NCBI GenBank assembly: GCA_033032865.1
Contig: JAWHQI010000019.1
Location: 15,418,001-15,482,000 of the forward strand
Direction: 5' to 3'
DNA length: 64,000 nucleotides
Source of the DNA: Dactylorhiza incarnata
Taxonomy: Eukaryota > Streptophyta > Magnoliopsida > Asparagales > Orchidaceae
A program made the position numbers and the translations under genes. Every line of letters begins with the position of its first letter. Positions within the stretch are counted from its first letter, which is position 1. A model generated the notes under the pieces. It was not told the origin of the DNA and ran no database searches. It saw nothing but the letters and a program-made list of their open reading frames with translations. Shown piece by piece: positions 9,785-21,069 of this stretch.

Positions 9785-11639
9785 TATATATTATGTGGTT
9801 AAAAATTGGGGAGATTACTACGGTGAAAAGGATACGAGGGTTATCAACAATTTACTCTTATTGTTTTTATTAATACAAAAAAATGTTTTTTCACTCCTTA
9901 AACTTTATACCTTTTCAGAAATCAGTCTTAATCTTTTTTTACAAGATTTTAGTCCATCTGTATCATGAAATAGGTGAAATTAATCCCTCAAATCCAATTT
10001 CTATTAATTGCACTTGATTAAGTATTGTTTTTGCCTTTATTTTAAAAGAACTTTTTTTTTATTATTCGCAAAAGTCCTCATTTTTGTAGAAACCTTTCCC
10101 CTTCGGCATAACCTTCATCGAAGAAAGTGATCAAATTTTTTTCCCTTAGCAAAATGTTCCTCAGCGAAACTCTACCCTTCCTTAGCGAAACCCTCGCCTT
10201 CTTCGACAAAACCCTACCCAGTCTTGATTCCACTCATCTCTATTTTAGTAGATATTTTTAGTTCCTCACCAATCTTAGTTTTTCTAAGTTCCGCCTGCCT
10301 CCTTCATTTTTTAATATAAATTTAAAACAAAGATGATGCTCCAAGTTCTGATAATTTATTTCAGATTTTCTCACTTCCCTAATCTTGCCAATAATGTGAA
10401 GATGTTGTAGGTTGTTAAACTATCTTGATTTTTAGATTAAAAAGTTGCATCTTTTCTAGAGAGAAAATTCTTGGTTGAAAATATATAAAATTGCCTGCCA
10501 ACTATCTTGATTTTCTTGAATACTTGTTATTGGGAAAATATATAAAATTGCCTATCAACTGAATTGTTAATTTGCTGTCGCATCTTCCTCGGTGAAACCC
10601 TCTCCATCCTCGACAAAAATTCTACGGTGAAACCCCTCCACACCTTCCTCGACAGGTATTAAACATAGAAGATGAATAATTCCTATATTATACATAAACA
10701 ACGAAAATGGTTAAAGATCAATGTAAATAGAGATTGATTTCTGTAAACAAAGAAGATGGTTAAAGATCTCTGTAAATAAAGATGACATTTTGCATTGTAA
10801 ACATAGATCTTTAACAAAAGTTTTAATGTTGTAATCTTATGCACTTAATAGAAAATGGTTGGGGATGATTTCAACTATTTAATTAAACAGAGGGAATGAA
10901 ATCCTGTAAAAAAACTACGATGACTTATTTCAAAATAGATTTGACGTTTAGGGACAAATTTTTTTCTTCCATTATAAAGCTTTATGTTAACACAAAATTT
11001 TTGTCTACTGAGCGTATTGAAGTGGAGAAAGTGGTGGTGGCGGTGAAATTAATGGTGGGATTAGAGTTGCCAGAGAAAGTGGTGGTGGCCGGGAAATCAA
11101 TGGTGGGATTTGAGCTGCCAGAGAAAGTGGTGCTGGCCGGGAGAAAGTGCTGGTGCTTCTCTTCCCATAAGTGGTTGTGCCAGTAGATAAAGTGGTGGTG
11201 GCTGGGAAATCAATGGTGGGATTAGAGCTGTCAGAAAAATAGTAGGAGATGAAGGGGAATGCTGACTTATGAGAAGAGAAGCACGTAAATGAGAAAAAAC
11301 TTCTTTTAGCTTTTCTAAAAGCGAGAGTTTTTACTGTTTTCCAAAAAGTCCAAATTATATATTTTTGGCTCAAGCACTTTTCCCACCATTGAAAAACCCA
11401 ACACCTTTAAAATAGTGGTGGCGATGGGAATAGAACTTTTTCCACCACCATCATCATCCCGTACATAATCATATTAGTCATCTTCTTTTGAATATTCTTT
11501 AACTTTCAAAAATAGTGTAGCTCTTTAAAATTAGCATGTTAATAGACTTTGAATCGTAGAGGTTAATATTTTGAGATCATCTACATCAAAAGTGGGACAA
11601 ATCTAAACCATTAAATAACATTGTATAGTGTGTCAAGTC
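9785..11639. other. AT-rich stretch without a recognisable gene
   Basis: Only short open frames occur, and none has a known domain. Around 10130-10240 and 10580-10660 there are repeated GCGAAACCCT..CTTCCTCGAC words. A 45-bp tandem repeat lies at 11029-11240 and is listed separately. This could be older host DNA or an unclassified transposon remnant. Confidence 0.5.
11029..11240. repeat. 45-bp tandem repeat, three to four copies
   Basis: A unit GTGGTGGCGGTGAAATTAAT plus GGTGGGATTAGAG..CCAGAGAAA is repeated with a 45-bp period. The first two copies are nearly complete, a third is interrupted, and another partial copy lies near 11190-11235. Read on the + strand it gives a 15-residue repeat (VVVAGKSMVGFELPEK-like). 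The open frame 10896-11186 is probably a by-product of the repeat. Confidence 0.75.
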
Positions 11640-12420
11640 TGATGGATCTACTGGCACCCTTAGGGGGGGGGGGTGAATAAGGGTTTATTGGAATTAAATA
11701 TTATTGTTTATTACAGATGTTTCAGTATATTTAATTGAAAACTTTATTAAAACATCTCAGAGAAGATTATATTGAAGATTACATTTTGAAAAAGGTTGAG
11801 TTAAACTTTATTCACTACCGCCAGCAGTAGGTGCTAACGCCTGACACTACCTTGCGGAGATTGAACTCCCAGAGTTATTCAACACAAATGAACCATGCAA
11901 TATATTTTGCTTTACACTTTGGGATACAATATTGTTAAAAATATTTTAGAGAAGAAATTAAATCAAGATAATGAGACAGAGAAAGGTATGATTCTATTTC
12001 ATAAGAAGTTTAATTACAATTACAAGATTGTGATCTCCATGCCTTCCAATCGACATATGTTGTCTAGTCGACATCCATTGGTGCTTGTCTTCAGTCGACA
12101 AATACTAAAGGAACTAGCACCCGACGTTATCGCTAACGATGGTGGTAGCTCTGTATAGTCGATATGTCTTCTTATCAACACAAGCAGTCTAGTTGATATG
12201 CCTTCTAGTCGATATCCACGGGCTCTGTTTCCAGTCGACAAGTACTAAGGTAGCTAGCATTTGGCATTATCGCTAATGCCAACGGTAGCACATAGAGATT
12301 GCATATCATGTAAGTTTGCACACATGTAAACCTGCATACTATACCCAAAACAAAGATAATCCAATACAAACTGGGATTTGTTATTCTCAAACCAAGAGAT
12401 GTGGAACGCATGTTCCAACA
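11640..12420 (-). mobile_element. Copia-type LTR, minus strand, probable 3' LTR
   Basis: On the minus strand it starts TGTTGGAACATGCG at 12420. The next ~50 bases (TTTGAGAATAACAAATCCC and on) match the start of the solo LTR at 7886. It ends near 11640 with CACCCCCCC...GGTGCC...GATCCATCA. Just outside the start the minus strand reads TTATCAAAAGAGGGAGTT, the polypurine tract that precedes Copia 3' LTRs, so the interior should lie above 12421. GTCGAC words cluster at 12045-12245. At 781 bp it is shorter than its relative and may be internally deleted. The flanks aagtc and aactc agree at 4 of 5 bases, so a solo LTR with a decayed duplication is an alternative. Confidence 0.65.
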
Positions 12421-14846
12421 AACTCCCTCTTTTGATAATAACAAATTCTCTAGGAGGAAATCAATTACAATTACAGTGGTATTTATATAGAGTGCAGAAA
12501 ATGATAAGCGTGATGATAAGTGAATTTACTACCCTATATGGATGCTCTCCCTACATAGATGTTTCTTATGAGTTTTCTCTTGTACTCCCCCTAAATTAGT
12601 AGATTTCTTCAAGTTTATTTTCCTATTTTGGAATTATCAAAAGAGGGTGGTGTAGAGTGTGTAGTTATGAGATTAATTAGGGACCACTTATTGGAAAGAT
12701 AGTCATGATCGAGCAAAGGGTAATGGATGCACCTCCTATATGATTACTCCCCATACATAGATGCTTCCTATGAATTTTCTATTGTACTCTCCTTAAATTA
12801 TGCAACTTATTCTCCCGTTTTTGGTAGTATCAAAAATAGGGTAGAGAAGAATGTATGCAATAAGAATTAATGAGCTCTATGTATAGAAGAAAATATGATG
12901 CAATGTGAAAGTTTATCGAAAATACTTGTTACAAAAAATATAGGCATGATTGAGAATAAAGAGTAAGTAATACAACGGAAACCATAAAGTAAACATTCTT
13001 ATTTTGAGATACCACTTGTTAAAAAATAAATAATCATGATTAAGCACAAGTAGTAAGAAAAATAAATATAATAAGCACTCTTAAAGTAAACATCTTTTAG
13101 AAACTAAGAGCATATAAAATATAATGAGTTTTATGCCTAAGAAGAAAAGGTTTTCAATTACAGTCCAAGAGATGCAATTTCATTAAAAAATACAAGCATG
13201 ATTTATAAATATCAAGAAGAGATACCAACTACAATGTACACTAATTTGCATGTCAAGTATAAGTAAACATTGTAGCGGTCATGCCTTGCTATCTAGTGCA
13301 TTTATTAAATTTTGTAAAGAATATTGTAGATTTGCAATAGGTCTAAATCTCATGAGTGGAAGTTTTATATAAGATAATGATGTGTACAACATTGCTTGAT
13401 AAATAATATAACTGTATTAATCAAAACACATGACATATATAATGAAATATACACAACATTAAAATACACAAATAATATTACTTCTACAAAATTTCAATGC
13501 ACATAAAAAAGTACAATTACAAAGGTGCTTCACACACAATGATAATTAAGACTTATGGTGGTGCGAAGTAGTGTTTGGGGGATCACAATTATTATTTTTA
13601 ATTTTAATTTAATTTTGTGATCCGGTTTACTAAGAGAAGTGGTGATTGAATTGTTTGCACAAGACACTTTATAATTCTTTCCAAGGTGCTCAACCTCACA
13701 ATGCTTATTAAGTCTTATTAAGAGGGCGAGTAGTGCTTGGTGGAGTATCCTTGTCATATATTTTATTTGATTTTGATTTTTGCGACAAAGCACTCTGAAT
13801 TCACTTGTTTTGCAAACATTGAATTTTAATTTTAAACCACATTTCTCAACTAAAAGGTGCATGAAAAAACAAAGAATTGCAAGAAATAATTCATTATTGT
13901 ATAGGTAATTTATTTATGCATTTAATTATTATGTTATTACAATACACAATCATGCAAGACAGATTAAAATAACTTATAGATTATCAAAATAAGTGAGTGA
14001 ATGAGTCATTATCAAATATAAAACATCACTCATATTTAGAGGCATGCTAAACATTCCTACACATGTTTTCTACACTCAATTTCATTGCACATAATAAGAT
14101 AATATTCAACGCATTACAAACAAAATAATGTTATAAGAAACTTAAAAATTAAATTAAACATTGTATTTAATCTTTAATTGACATAATTAATCATCCTTGA
14201 CATTTGCAATCAAAACTAAACCGTTTATATAATTTATGATTTTATAGAAATACAAAACATAGAATTAGCAAAAAAACATATTTTTGCTTTTTTGAACTAG
14301 TTCTGTAATTTAATGTTTAATTTTTAAAATATTTTCAAAAATTAATAGTTTTCTAAAAAAACACAGAAGTCATTTAAGGGCCTATCGGTAAAATGATCTT
14401 CTATGCTAGGGAAAATACAAAAAGAATGAAAATTTGAATTTTAAAGTTACCGCGTGCATTATTAGGTACTAACGTTCAGCACTAGCAGACAGAGATTTGT
14501 TCTTTTGCTTTGAAAATAAGTTTTTGATAATTTTTTGTTATAATTTTTGTAGATTCATGTTTACTAAGATATGGGACACCAACTACCGCAAAGTGTTTTG
14601 AAAAATAATGAAAAAGTTGTGGATTTAAGATTATTGGCTTAAGGTGTCAAAAAAGTTATTTTCCAAATTCTTGTGTTTTTTAAAATCATGAAAGCTCATG
14701 AAGATAAAAAATGAAAACACAAGATAAGCATGTTCGAACAACCAAATATGCATGATGTAAATGATCATGAGGTGTAAAATAATGTTCATACAATGATGGT
14801 GATCTAAGTAAGCCCTAGATTAAAGTACCAGAACAATATGTCTACA
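12421..14846. other. AT-rich, decayed interior with diverged repeats, no gene seen
   Basis: After the polypurine-like start no long open frame exists. Two related segments of about 200 bp (around 12495-12670 and 12700-12870) share CTACATAGATG, TGAATTTTCT.TTGTACTC and TATCAAAA.AGGGT. A phrase like CTTGTTA.AAAAATA...ATCATGATT recurs near 12690, 12925, 13015 and 13180. A second pair lies at 13530-13620 and 13680-13790. It may be the ruined 3' interior of the minus-strand Copia element. Confidence 0.45.
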
Positions 14847-15789
14847 TGTTGGGAAAACACTTTCATGATTTTCCTTACAAATTCTTTAAAATTGATTTCA
14901 TTCTCTAGTATTTATTACCAATACTATATAGTGAGGGAAATTTGGTCTTTAGATACCCTAGGTTGTCATATCAACCTAGGTGTGTCAAAATATAGTCAAA
15001 AGGAGGTCAAAATCGGTTGAGTTAAACTTGCGTCAAATAATTGTCGACGCAACTTTGATTAAAAGTCAAAAAACTTCGAATAGAAGTAGAAGTAACTTAG
15101 ATTGGCAGACGATACTTCAATTGATTGGTAGTTAACGCAACGCCGACTAGATATCTATGCAAAAGGCAGAAGTCGATGCATACATTCTTTCAAGATTAAG
15201 TCAATGCAACATCGATTAATATTCGACTCAGAAGCCAGAAGTCAAAGTCTATGCTCATTTACATTAATGTCGATGGATACGTCGATAAGGAATCAACGCA
15301 GCGTCGATAACAAAGTTTAATTCAAAACTGAGGTTTTCCAAAGCAGATCTCGACGTAGCTTCTAATGGAATTCAAATGTGCATCGATAAGAAGTTAGAAG
15401 AATTCGACGCAATGTTGAATACAATACAAGAATGGATACCTCTTGGAATTGATTCTGAAGATTATTACCGACCATATATATATATATATAATATTTGAAT
15501 CCCAACAGGTCGCAACATGATATGAAGAGAAATAAAGGTATTAGAGATCCAGAGGTGATGAAATTGGAAGATCTATAGAAGGATATTGACGGGCTGTCAA
15601 CAGACATAGATGCAAAGCCATAGTTCTCATTCTATACATTCCAATTGGAGAATTGAACAGAAGGGAAAGTGATCTGATTCTAGATCGACAGAAGATTGTA
15701 TATACCAAATTAAAAATGGAAGATCGTGCAGCTCTCCGTCTCCAAACATTCTTCCTCTCCATCTCTATCTCTCTGAAACAACAGAGCTT

Positions 15790-15825
15790 TTTCTTCTTCT
15801 TCTTCTTCTTCTTCTTCTTCTTCTC
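15790..15825. repeat. (TTC)n microsatellite
   Basis: An uninterrupted CTT/TTC trinucleotide run of about 12 units, downstream of the TATA-rich stretch of the Copia LTR, so inside its transcribed part. Confidence 0.95.
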
Positions 15826-16076
15826 TCTAAAATAAGCTGATCCGATCAATAGTAATGAAGCAAAATAATCCTTGAGCTTCTTCTTATCAAGGATTCATCA
15901 GATCGAAAAAACAATCATCCACTTAGTGCTCAAAGATCCTTAGTTATGCTGAAAGAGGACCATGATTAGAAGAATTCTCTACCTCTTATAAATCTTCTGA
16001 TTACTTCTTGGTATTCTTTATCATTCCATTATATGGTAAACGAGTTTTAAGAATCCCTCTTCAAAGGATTCAGAAT

Positions 16077-16208
16077 TGGTTCTAAGAGTCTCCTTATCAA
16101 AAAACTCATTGGTTCTAAGAGTCTCCTCATCAAAAGACTTAGTGGTTCTAAGAGTCTCCTTTACAAGAGAATCAGTGGTTCTAAGAGTCTCATTATCAAA
16201 AGACTCAA
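16077..16208. repeat. 33-bp tandem repeat in U5 of the Copia LTR, four copies
   Basis: A unit TGGTTCTAAGAGTCTCCT..TCAAAAGACT repeats at 16077, 16109, 16142 and 16175. Each unit carries AGAGTCTC and AAAAGACT words that can pair imperfectly. A weaker relative lies just upstream at about 16045. Confidence 0.9.
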
Positions 16209-16482
16209 CACTATGAAAGTGAATTCATACCAAGGGGGTAGAAGAGTGGATGTACCCATAGTTTTGGGGGACCACTATAAGTTTTTGTGTCTACTGTGCT
16301 TGTGAATTTTCTGTGATTGTCTCTTATTTATTTTTATTATTCTGTTATTGCTTTAATTCTAGTTGGAATCTTGGATGCCTAGGAATTAAGAATAATTTTC
16401 TGTGCACTTTTTATTAAAGGTTTTTAGATCTCTATTCAACCCCTTTAGAGAATTCTTAGGGGATCAACTGTGCACTTACAAT

Positions 16483-16494
16483 TGGTATCAGATG
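16483..16494 (+). other. Primer-binding site, initiator-Met tRNA type
   Basis: TGGTATCAGATG, two bases after the LTR end at 16480. It matches the usual plant Copia primer site TGGTATCAGAGC except near its 3' end. It would prime minus-strand cDNA synthesis. Confidence 0.85.
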
Positions 16495-16575
16495 GACGTT
16501 AATCAGAAAAAGGTTAACACCTTGATCAATAGACTCTTAGTTAAATTTTTTATATTTCAAAACTATTTTTAGAAA

Positions 16576-17338
16576 ATGAGTTATAAGGACTATGTATCCA
16601 ATAGACCACCAATGTGTAGCCTGGACAAGTTTATACTCTGGAAGACCAGAATTAAATTGTATATGAATTTTATTGATGAGAACATTTTTGATGATGTGTT
16701 GACATGTCCTCCAATGCCTTACAAAAAGGATGCTAGTGGAGATTGAACACATGAATAGGTTCCACGACCTGAGTGGACTGAAGCTGAGAAGAAAGTAAAG
16801 GCATGTGATTCTAAGGCGATGAATATACTAGTATCAACAATGTCAGATGGAATATTTCCGAAAGTGTCTGAATGTCAGTCTGCAAAAGAAATCTGGGATT
16901 CACTATCCAGATTAGTTGATGGAAGTTCTGATAAAAAGGACATGAAGTCTCTTCTCATATCCTAATATGAGAACTTTCAAAAGAAGCCAGAGGAAAATGT
17001 GGCTGAAATGTATGTCAGATTCAACCTCATTGTGAGTGAATTAAAGGGCTTGGACAAGGAAATTTCACTCACATAAATTAATGATAAGTTTCTCATGTGC
17101 TTCTCTAGCACATGCGACTCAAGGATTTGGGCCATAAGGGAATCAAGATGTCATAGGGAGATATCAATAGATGGTCTCCTTGGGAAGCTAAAATCCTATG
17201 AAATGCTGCTAAAAAGCAGGGCTGAAACAAAAGGCAAATCAAATGCTTTAACTCCTTTGAGAGAGAAGTCAATTGATGTTGGGAACTTTACATACAATGT
17301 TCCTGATTTGAAGAAATCCTCAAGTCAAAGATAAATAC
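16576..17338 (+). pseudogene. Copia gag polyprotein fragment (UBN2-type gag), decayed
   Basis: The ATG at 16576 opens a frame with the hallmarks of plant Copia gag. A FILWKTRIKLYMNFID block (the W..R...Y motif) comes first. WTEAEKKVKACDSKAMNIL and SAKEIWDSLSRLVDGSSD follow, then ENFQKKPEENVAEMYVRFN and ISIDGLLGKLKSYEML. These match the Retrotran_gag_2/UBN2 family, which forms the capsid shell. In-frame stops lie near 16744, 16756, 16963 and 17075, and the frame ends at 17338 before any zinc knuckle. The 170 bp up to 17509, where a gypsy LTR begins, hold no recognisable coding. It lies 82 bp after the primer site, the normal place for gag. Confidence 0.85.
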
Positions 17339-17509
17339 ACTTTGTATTTGACATATTTGTTCTAGGTTATTGCTTTTAGGTATTTGACAGTGCAAGTCTA
17401 ACATAGGGCTAGACTTAGTGTCATCAGACATTGTTTTGCCAATGTAATTCCTCATTATGCAAAACACCATGTCCACCTATGATTTAGACAATATTAGATG
17501 TGTCACTAA

Positions 17510-18310
17510 TGTAAGACCCCAGTTTTCAAGTGCACTGAATTCAAAAGGTTTTGAAGTCTTGGAGCTAGCACCAGGCGCTAGTGCTAGCGACATCGGTAGC
17601 GCTTATCGGCGAAGTTAGTAGCATATCAACGAAGGGACTTTTGTATATCAACGAAAGCATCAAGAGGATTCATCGATAAATGGTAGCGTCGGCGGTAGCG
17701 CTAGCACTAGCGATAACTTTTTCTAAGACTATGTACCGACGATTGTATTTCGACGAACTGTGCTGAACGCAAGAGTATTCATTGATAAATGATAGCGCCG
17801 GTGGTAGCGCTAGCTGTAGTGTCCTAAAGCAGTACCGACTCTAGGCTAGCGCCAGGCGCTAGTGGCTAGCACCGACGGTAGCGGAAAAGTATAAAAGGCT
17901 AGTTTTCGGCTGTCCTTCTCACTTGGCTGATAGTTCTCTGTATTTTCCACGATAAAGGAAGCTGAGAGCTTATGAAGGAGACCAGTTGGGGCAAATCTGT
18001 GAAGGAGATCTTGCGTGCTTGTGCCATCGTCGACTTTGTGGAGAGGAAGCTAGTTCCCTCCGGATCAACCTCAGATCTATGGCACTGAAACGAGTGCCGA
18101 GTGTAATGATTCTCCTCCCTACATCTTTGGACACGTGCGTCCTTTGATTTGCATGATTTGGAAGACTTCTACTAATTAGTAGATGGGTTCTTCTGGTGGG
18201 TTGATGCTATCCCCACAGGAATTTGCATATAGAGTTCGGAATTGAAGTACAGACATAGACATACTGTGTGAAGCCCATCTAGACAGATTGGTCTGGATTG
18301 GTGATGTTGC
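17510..18310 (+). mobile_element. Gypsy (chromovirus-like) LTR, first fragment
   Basis: It begins TGTAAGACCCCAG after a possible target site actaa (17505-17509). A TATA box (TATAAAA) is at 17890-17896. Upstream, 17567-17880 is packed with GCGCTAGTGCTAGCG-like words. The TGTAA start suits chromovirus LTRs. At 18310 it is opened by element A; the same LTR resumes at 24340, proved by the gttgc duplication. No primer site survives. Confidence 0.7.
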
Positions 18311-19805
18311 TGATGAGTCCCATTTATATACACATTTATGGACTCATCTGGGCCGATTTTCTAGTCAATGCACCACACTTTAGGCATGTTTACAATCATA
18401 TTTGCTATTCCTTGCTAGGTGCACTCTTAGGCCCGTTTATGTGTGCAATTGCGCTCCTTGTTATTGGGGGTAAGCACATGGTGCTCCCCAATCCTTTTCC
18501 TAAGTTTATTCGGTGCTGGAGGTGTATTCCCAGCTGGTTTATATCGTGCAGGTGTTCCCGATAAAAATTTGTACAGGAACACGGTGCACGATCACTAGTT
18601 ATACTGCACACGACCACTGATCGTGCGCCACTGATCGTGCGCGTTCAGTTGCAGCCCAATGTTGCTTTCTGAATTTGGTCGTGCGTTGTTACGCACGGTC
18701 ATGCGTTCGATCGTGTGCTTTATTATTTTCTGCAGTTTTGTCTTACAGGTTTTCTGGCATAGCGCGCTCGACCACCAACTTCCAGTGCGCACGACCACTG
18801 GTCGTGCGCCACTGCTCGTGCGTCTTGTTTTCTATAAATATGCAGCCCGCGATTTTAGGTCAGACATCACTGTTTTGGGCGCGAATTCTTCCGCAAGCTC
18901 CACCGTTTTCCCTCTCCAAGCTCCATCCATCCATCCCCTTCCTTGGGAAAGCTTCTTCCATCGATCCTAAGCTCCATCAAGGATTCCAGAAGCTTTCCCT
19001 GCCATCTACAGCAAGCATTTCAAGGTGCGGCATCTCCATTAGGCGAAGTGGAAGAGACCCAGCTCTGAGAAGAAGACGGATGATGTTTGGAGGTAGTGAA
19101 AGCCTCTGAACCCCGGAAGCAACCAAGGACTGAGCTCGGAGGAGGCTTGACAACCCCCCATTCCGACCAAGATCTACGGCGAGGCTTCTCATCTCGTGGT
19201 TTCCTCTACCCTCTCTCTTTTGGAAATGTATGCTTAACTATTGTATTGAACTAGAGTGATCTCTATTTGTATGAATGGAAGTATACTCTTGTTTTATTTC
19301 TTGCTTAATGCTTTGCTGTGATGCGCTCCGCGCCACTCCACTTCAACACACGTGTTCTAGTTAGCCATCTAGAAATTGCTAGTGTTGATGTTGAGGAAGA
19401 GGTGAATACAACCCTCACAAAACCCCGCATTGCAGCCACTCCACCCGCTTACCGAAGCGCGACATCATGGCCGTTGCACTCACCCCCACGTTGCGAAGAG
19501 GTGTGTGCGACCCTCAATCATCACAGTTACTTTCCGTCCACGCGCCATCTGAAGCACGACATCGCGGCCGTTGCATCCATCCCGCCTTGCGAAGCGGAGT
19601 TTTGACCCGCATCTTATTTCAACAATAGCTTAGGACACCAATCACAACGTCCCCTTATTTCGACTTTCTTTTACTCGTCGTAACAATCACCTCACTCTAT
19701 TTTCTTGTCACCACAACTTGCATTCCTCAAGAGATCGACATTCGGGGAAGCTATTCCCAAATTTATTACTTGACAGCGACCGGTGCACTTGCCGAACACG
19801 CATCA
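18311..19805 (+). repeat. 5' LTR of element A
   Basis: It starts TGATGAGTCC and ends ACACGCATCA. U3 runs to about 18870 and contains the palindrome cluster. The R/U5 part encodes nothing; its short open frames recur in both LTRs. Confidence 0.95.
18595..18840 (+). promoter_or_regulatory. Palindrome cluster and TATA box in the 5' LTR of element A
   Basis: GCACGACC/GGTCGTGC words recur from about 18570. One is a perfect palindrome with arms GCGCACGACCA and TGGTCGTGCGC around one base (18787-18809). The TATA box TATAAATA is at 18833-18840. The 3' LTR has the same layout, with TATA at 23362-23369. Confidence 0.75.
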
Positions 19806-19811
19806 AGTTTT

Positions 19812-19829
19812 TGGCGCCGTTGCCGGGGA
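19812..19829 (+). other. tRNA-Asp primer-binding site of element A
   Basis: TGGCGCCGTTGCCGGGGA, six bases after the 5' LTR. It is complementary to the 3' end of plant tRNA-Asp as known from Athila-type elements. Confidence 0.93.
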
Positions 19830-19920
19830 ATGCAGGTGTGATGAGATTTTGGTTGTGAATCGATTGTTTGCGATTCCTTTTTAATTTACTCCTTTTCATG
19901 CTATTTTCTTCATCTGTATC

Positions 19921-21069
19921 ATGTGGGCACATTTGAATATCCGATGTCGTTGGTGTGGGGACACATCCCATGCTAGTGATAGGTGTCCCAAAGAGTATGG
20001 TGTTGTTCAGAAACCATACGGGTCCCATAAATCTTTTGGCTCCTCTACTGCGCCTCCGATGTCGCACTATTACGCGGCTACCGCACCTTGGGTGCCGGCA
20101 AAGCCGGTAAAGCAGTGTTTATTTTGCAAAAGTAGAGAGCACACCTTGAAGGACTGTGGGGATTATCTTCGCCAATTGGCGGATGACGATGAGCCGGATA
20201 TCCGGATCATCCCATCCTCAAATTCGACGAACACAGCTCCTTCCTCTGGTTACGTGTCCCTTCCACCTTCACTGCTTGAAGTCTCTGGAATCGACACGTG
20301 CATTAGTGTCCCTCATGACCCTGTTTCTGATGCGACCCCCCATACCTCTTTGGTTCATGTACCACTTTGCGTGGATTTGTGCCCTTGTGTGGAGAGTGAG
20401 CCTGGACTCTTAAGAAGCACATCTTCTCCCACTACACACGAAACCACATCTTTTTCTGATGTTATCATTGAGGCGAACTTGCAGGATTCTACAGACCTGC
20501 TCAGTGTCGTGCCAACTCTCATGGAGGAGGATAGTCTCGATTGTGCTGAAGCAACCATTTCGGTCCAGTGCGAGAAAGTCCAAGATATAGAGGAGGCCAT
20601 TATGTGCGTTGTTGAGTCTAATGAAGTCATCGATGATCTCATCAGTTTAACATTGCCGCACCACATGGGGGATGAAGCCGAGATTATCCCCTCAGATGAG
20701 ATTTCTTTTAGTTTTTCTTCTAATTTATTTCCTGGCCCCCTTTCTTTTTGTACAAGGATGCAGGATGTCCCTCCTACGGTTGATCAGATCTTATGCATGG
20801 AGGAGCCGAAAGCCTGGCGGGATGAGGAAGGTACAGTGAAGGAACATCTTGTTTCCTCATCATCGTTGGTGCTTCCCTTTGAGGATTGGTTACAAGGGGG
20901 CAAGCAGTTATTCTTTGAAGACATAATACTGGAGGAGAAGAAGAGAGCGAAAAAGGAGGAGATCTGGGGTTGGAGGCTGAGCATCCTACTTAATTTCCAC
21001 CCCTACTACCAGGTCCACGGACCTTTTTCTTTCATCAGTTGTTACTATTTCAAATCAGCTTATAGTTGA
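19921..21069 (+). CDS. Zinc-knuckle protein of non-autonomous element A
   Basis: An intact 382-residue frame starts at the first ATG after the primer site. Residues 9-22 form a CCHC zinc knuckle (CRWCGDTSHASDRC) and residues 66-79 a second (CLFCKSREHTLKDC). Both have C-X2-C-X4-H-X4-C spacing. The rest is acidic and Ser/Thr-rich (for example LADDDEPDIRIIPSS), with a basic EEKKRAKKEEIWGW stretch near the end. There is no capsid domain and no protease motif. Zinc knuckles in gag bind element RNA, so a role in RNA packaging is possible; this is inference. Related frames lie in B (28282-29403) and E (57467-58450). It is the only one of the three without a stop or frameshift, although its LTRs look older than those of B. 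Confidence 0.85.
   Translation: MWAHLNIRCRWCGDTSHASDRCPKEYGVVQKPYGSHKSFGSSTAPPMSHYYAATAPWVPAKPVKQCLFCKSREHTLKDCGDYLRQLADDDEPDIRIIPSSNSTNTAPSSGYVSLPPSLLEVSGIDTCISVPHDPVSDATPHTSLVHVPLCVDLCPCVESEPGLLRSTSSPTTHETTSFSDVIIEANLQDSTDLLSVVPTLMEEDSLDCAEATISVQCEKVQDIEEAIMCVVESNEVIDDLISLTLPHHMGDEAEIIPSDEISFSFSSNLFPGPLSFCTRMQDVPPTVDQILCMEEPKAWRDEEGTVKEHLVSSSSLVLPFEDWLQGGKQLFFEDIILEEKKRAKKEEIWGWRLSILLNFHPYYQVHGPFSFISCYYFKSAYS

Larger units (their letters stand above)
14847..16480 (+). mobile_element. Copia-type 5' LTR, plus strand
   Basis: The right end is firm: GTGCACTTACA at 16480 followed by TTGGTATCAGA, the initiator-Met primer site. Upstream are a TCAACCCC block (about 16438), a TATA-rich stretch (15474-15491) and a cluster of GTCGA/CGACGC words (15040-15415). 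A (TTC)n tract lies at about 15790-15825 and a 33-bp tandem repeat at 16077-16208. The left end at TGTTGGGAAAAC (14847) is my best guess from the usual TGTTGGG start; it is not confirmed by a partner LTR in the window. Confidence 0.65.

Noticed and set aside
12378..12599. Frame of 73 codons starting MLFSNQEMWNACS
   Set aside because: It crosses the LTR/interior border at 12420 and has no domain; accidental.
15653..15835. Frame of 60 codons with a poly-Phe end, and its antisense with poly-Lys
   Set aside because: The (TTC)n microsatellite creates both.
18659..19109. Overlapping plus-strand frames of 103 and 144 codons
   Set aside because: They lie in the LTR of element A, recur at the same place in the 3' LTR (23191-23638), cross the TATA box and have no domain.
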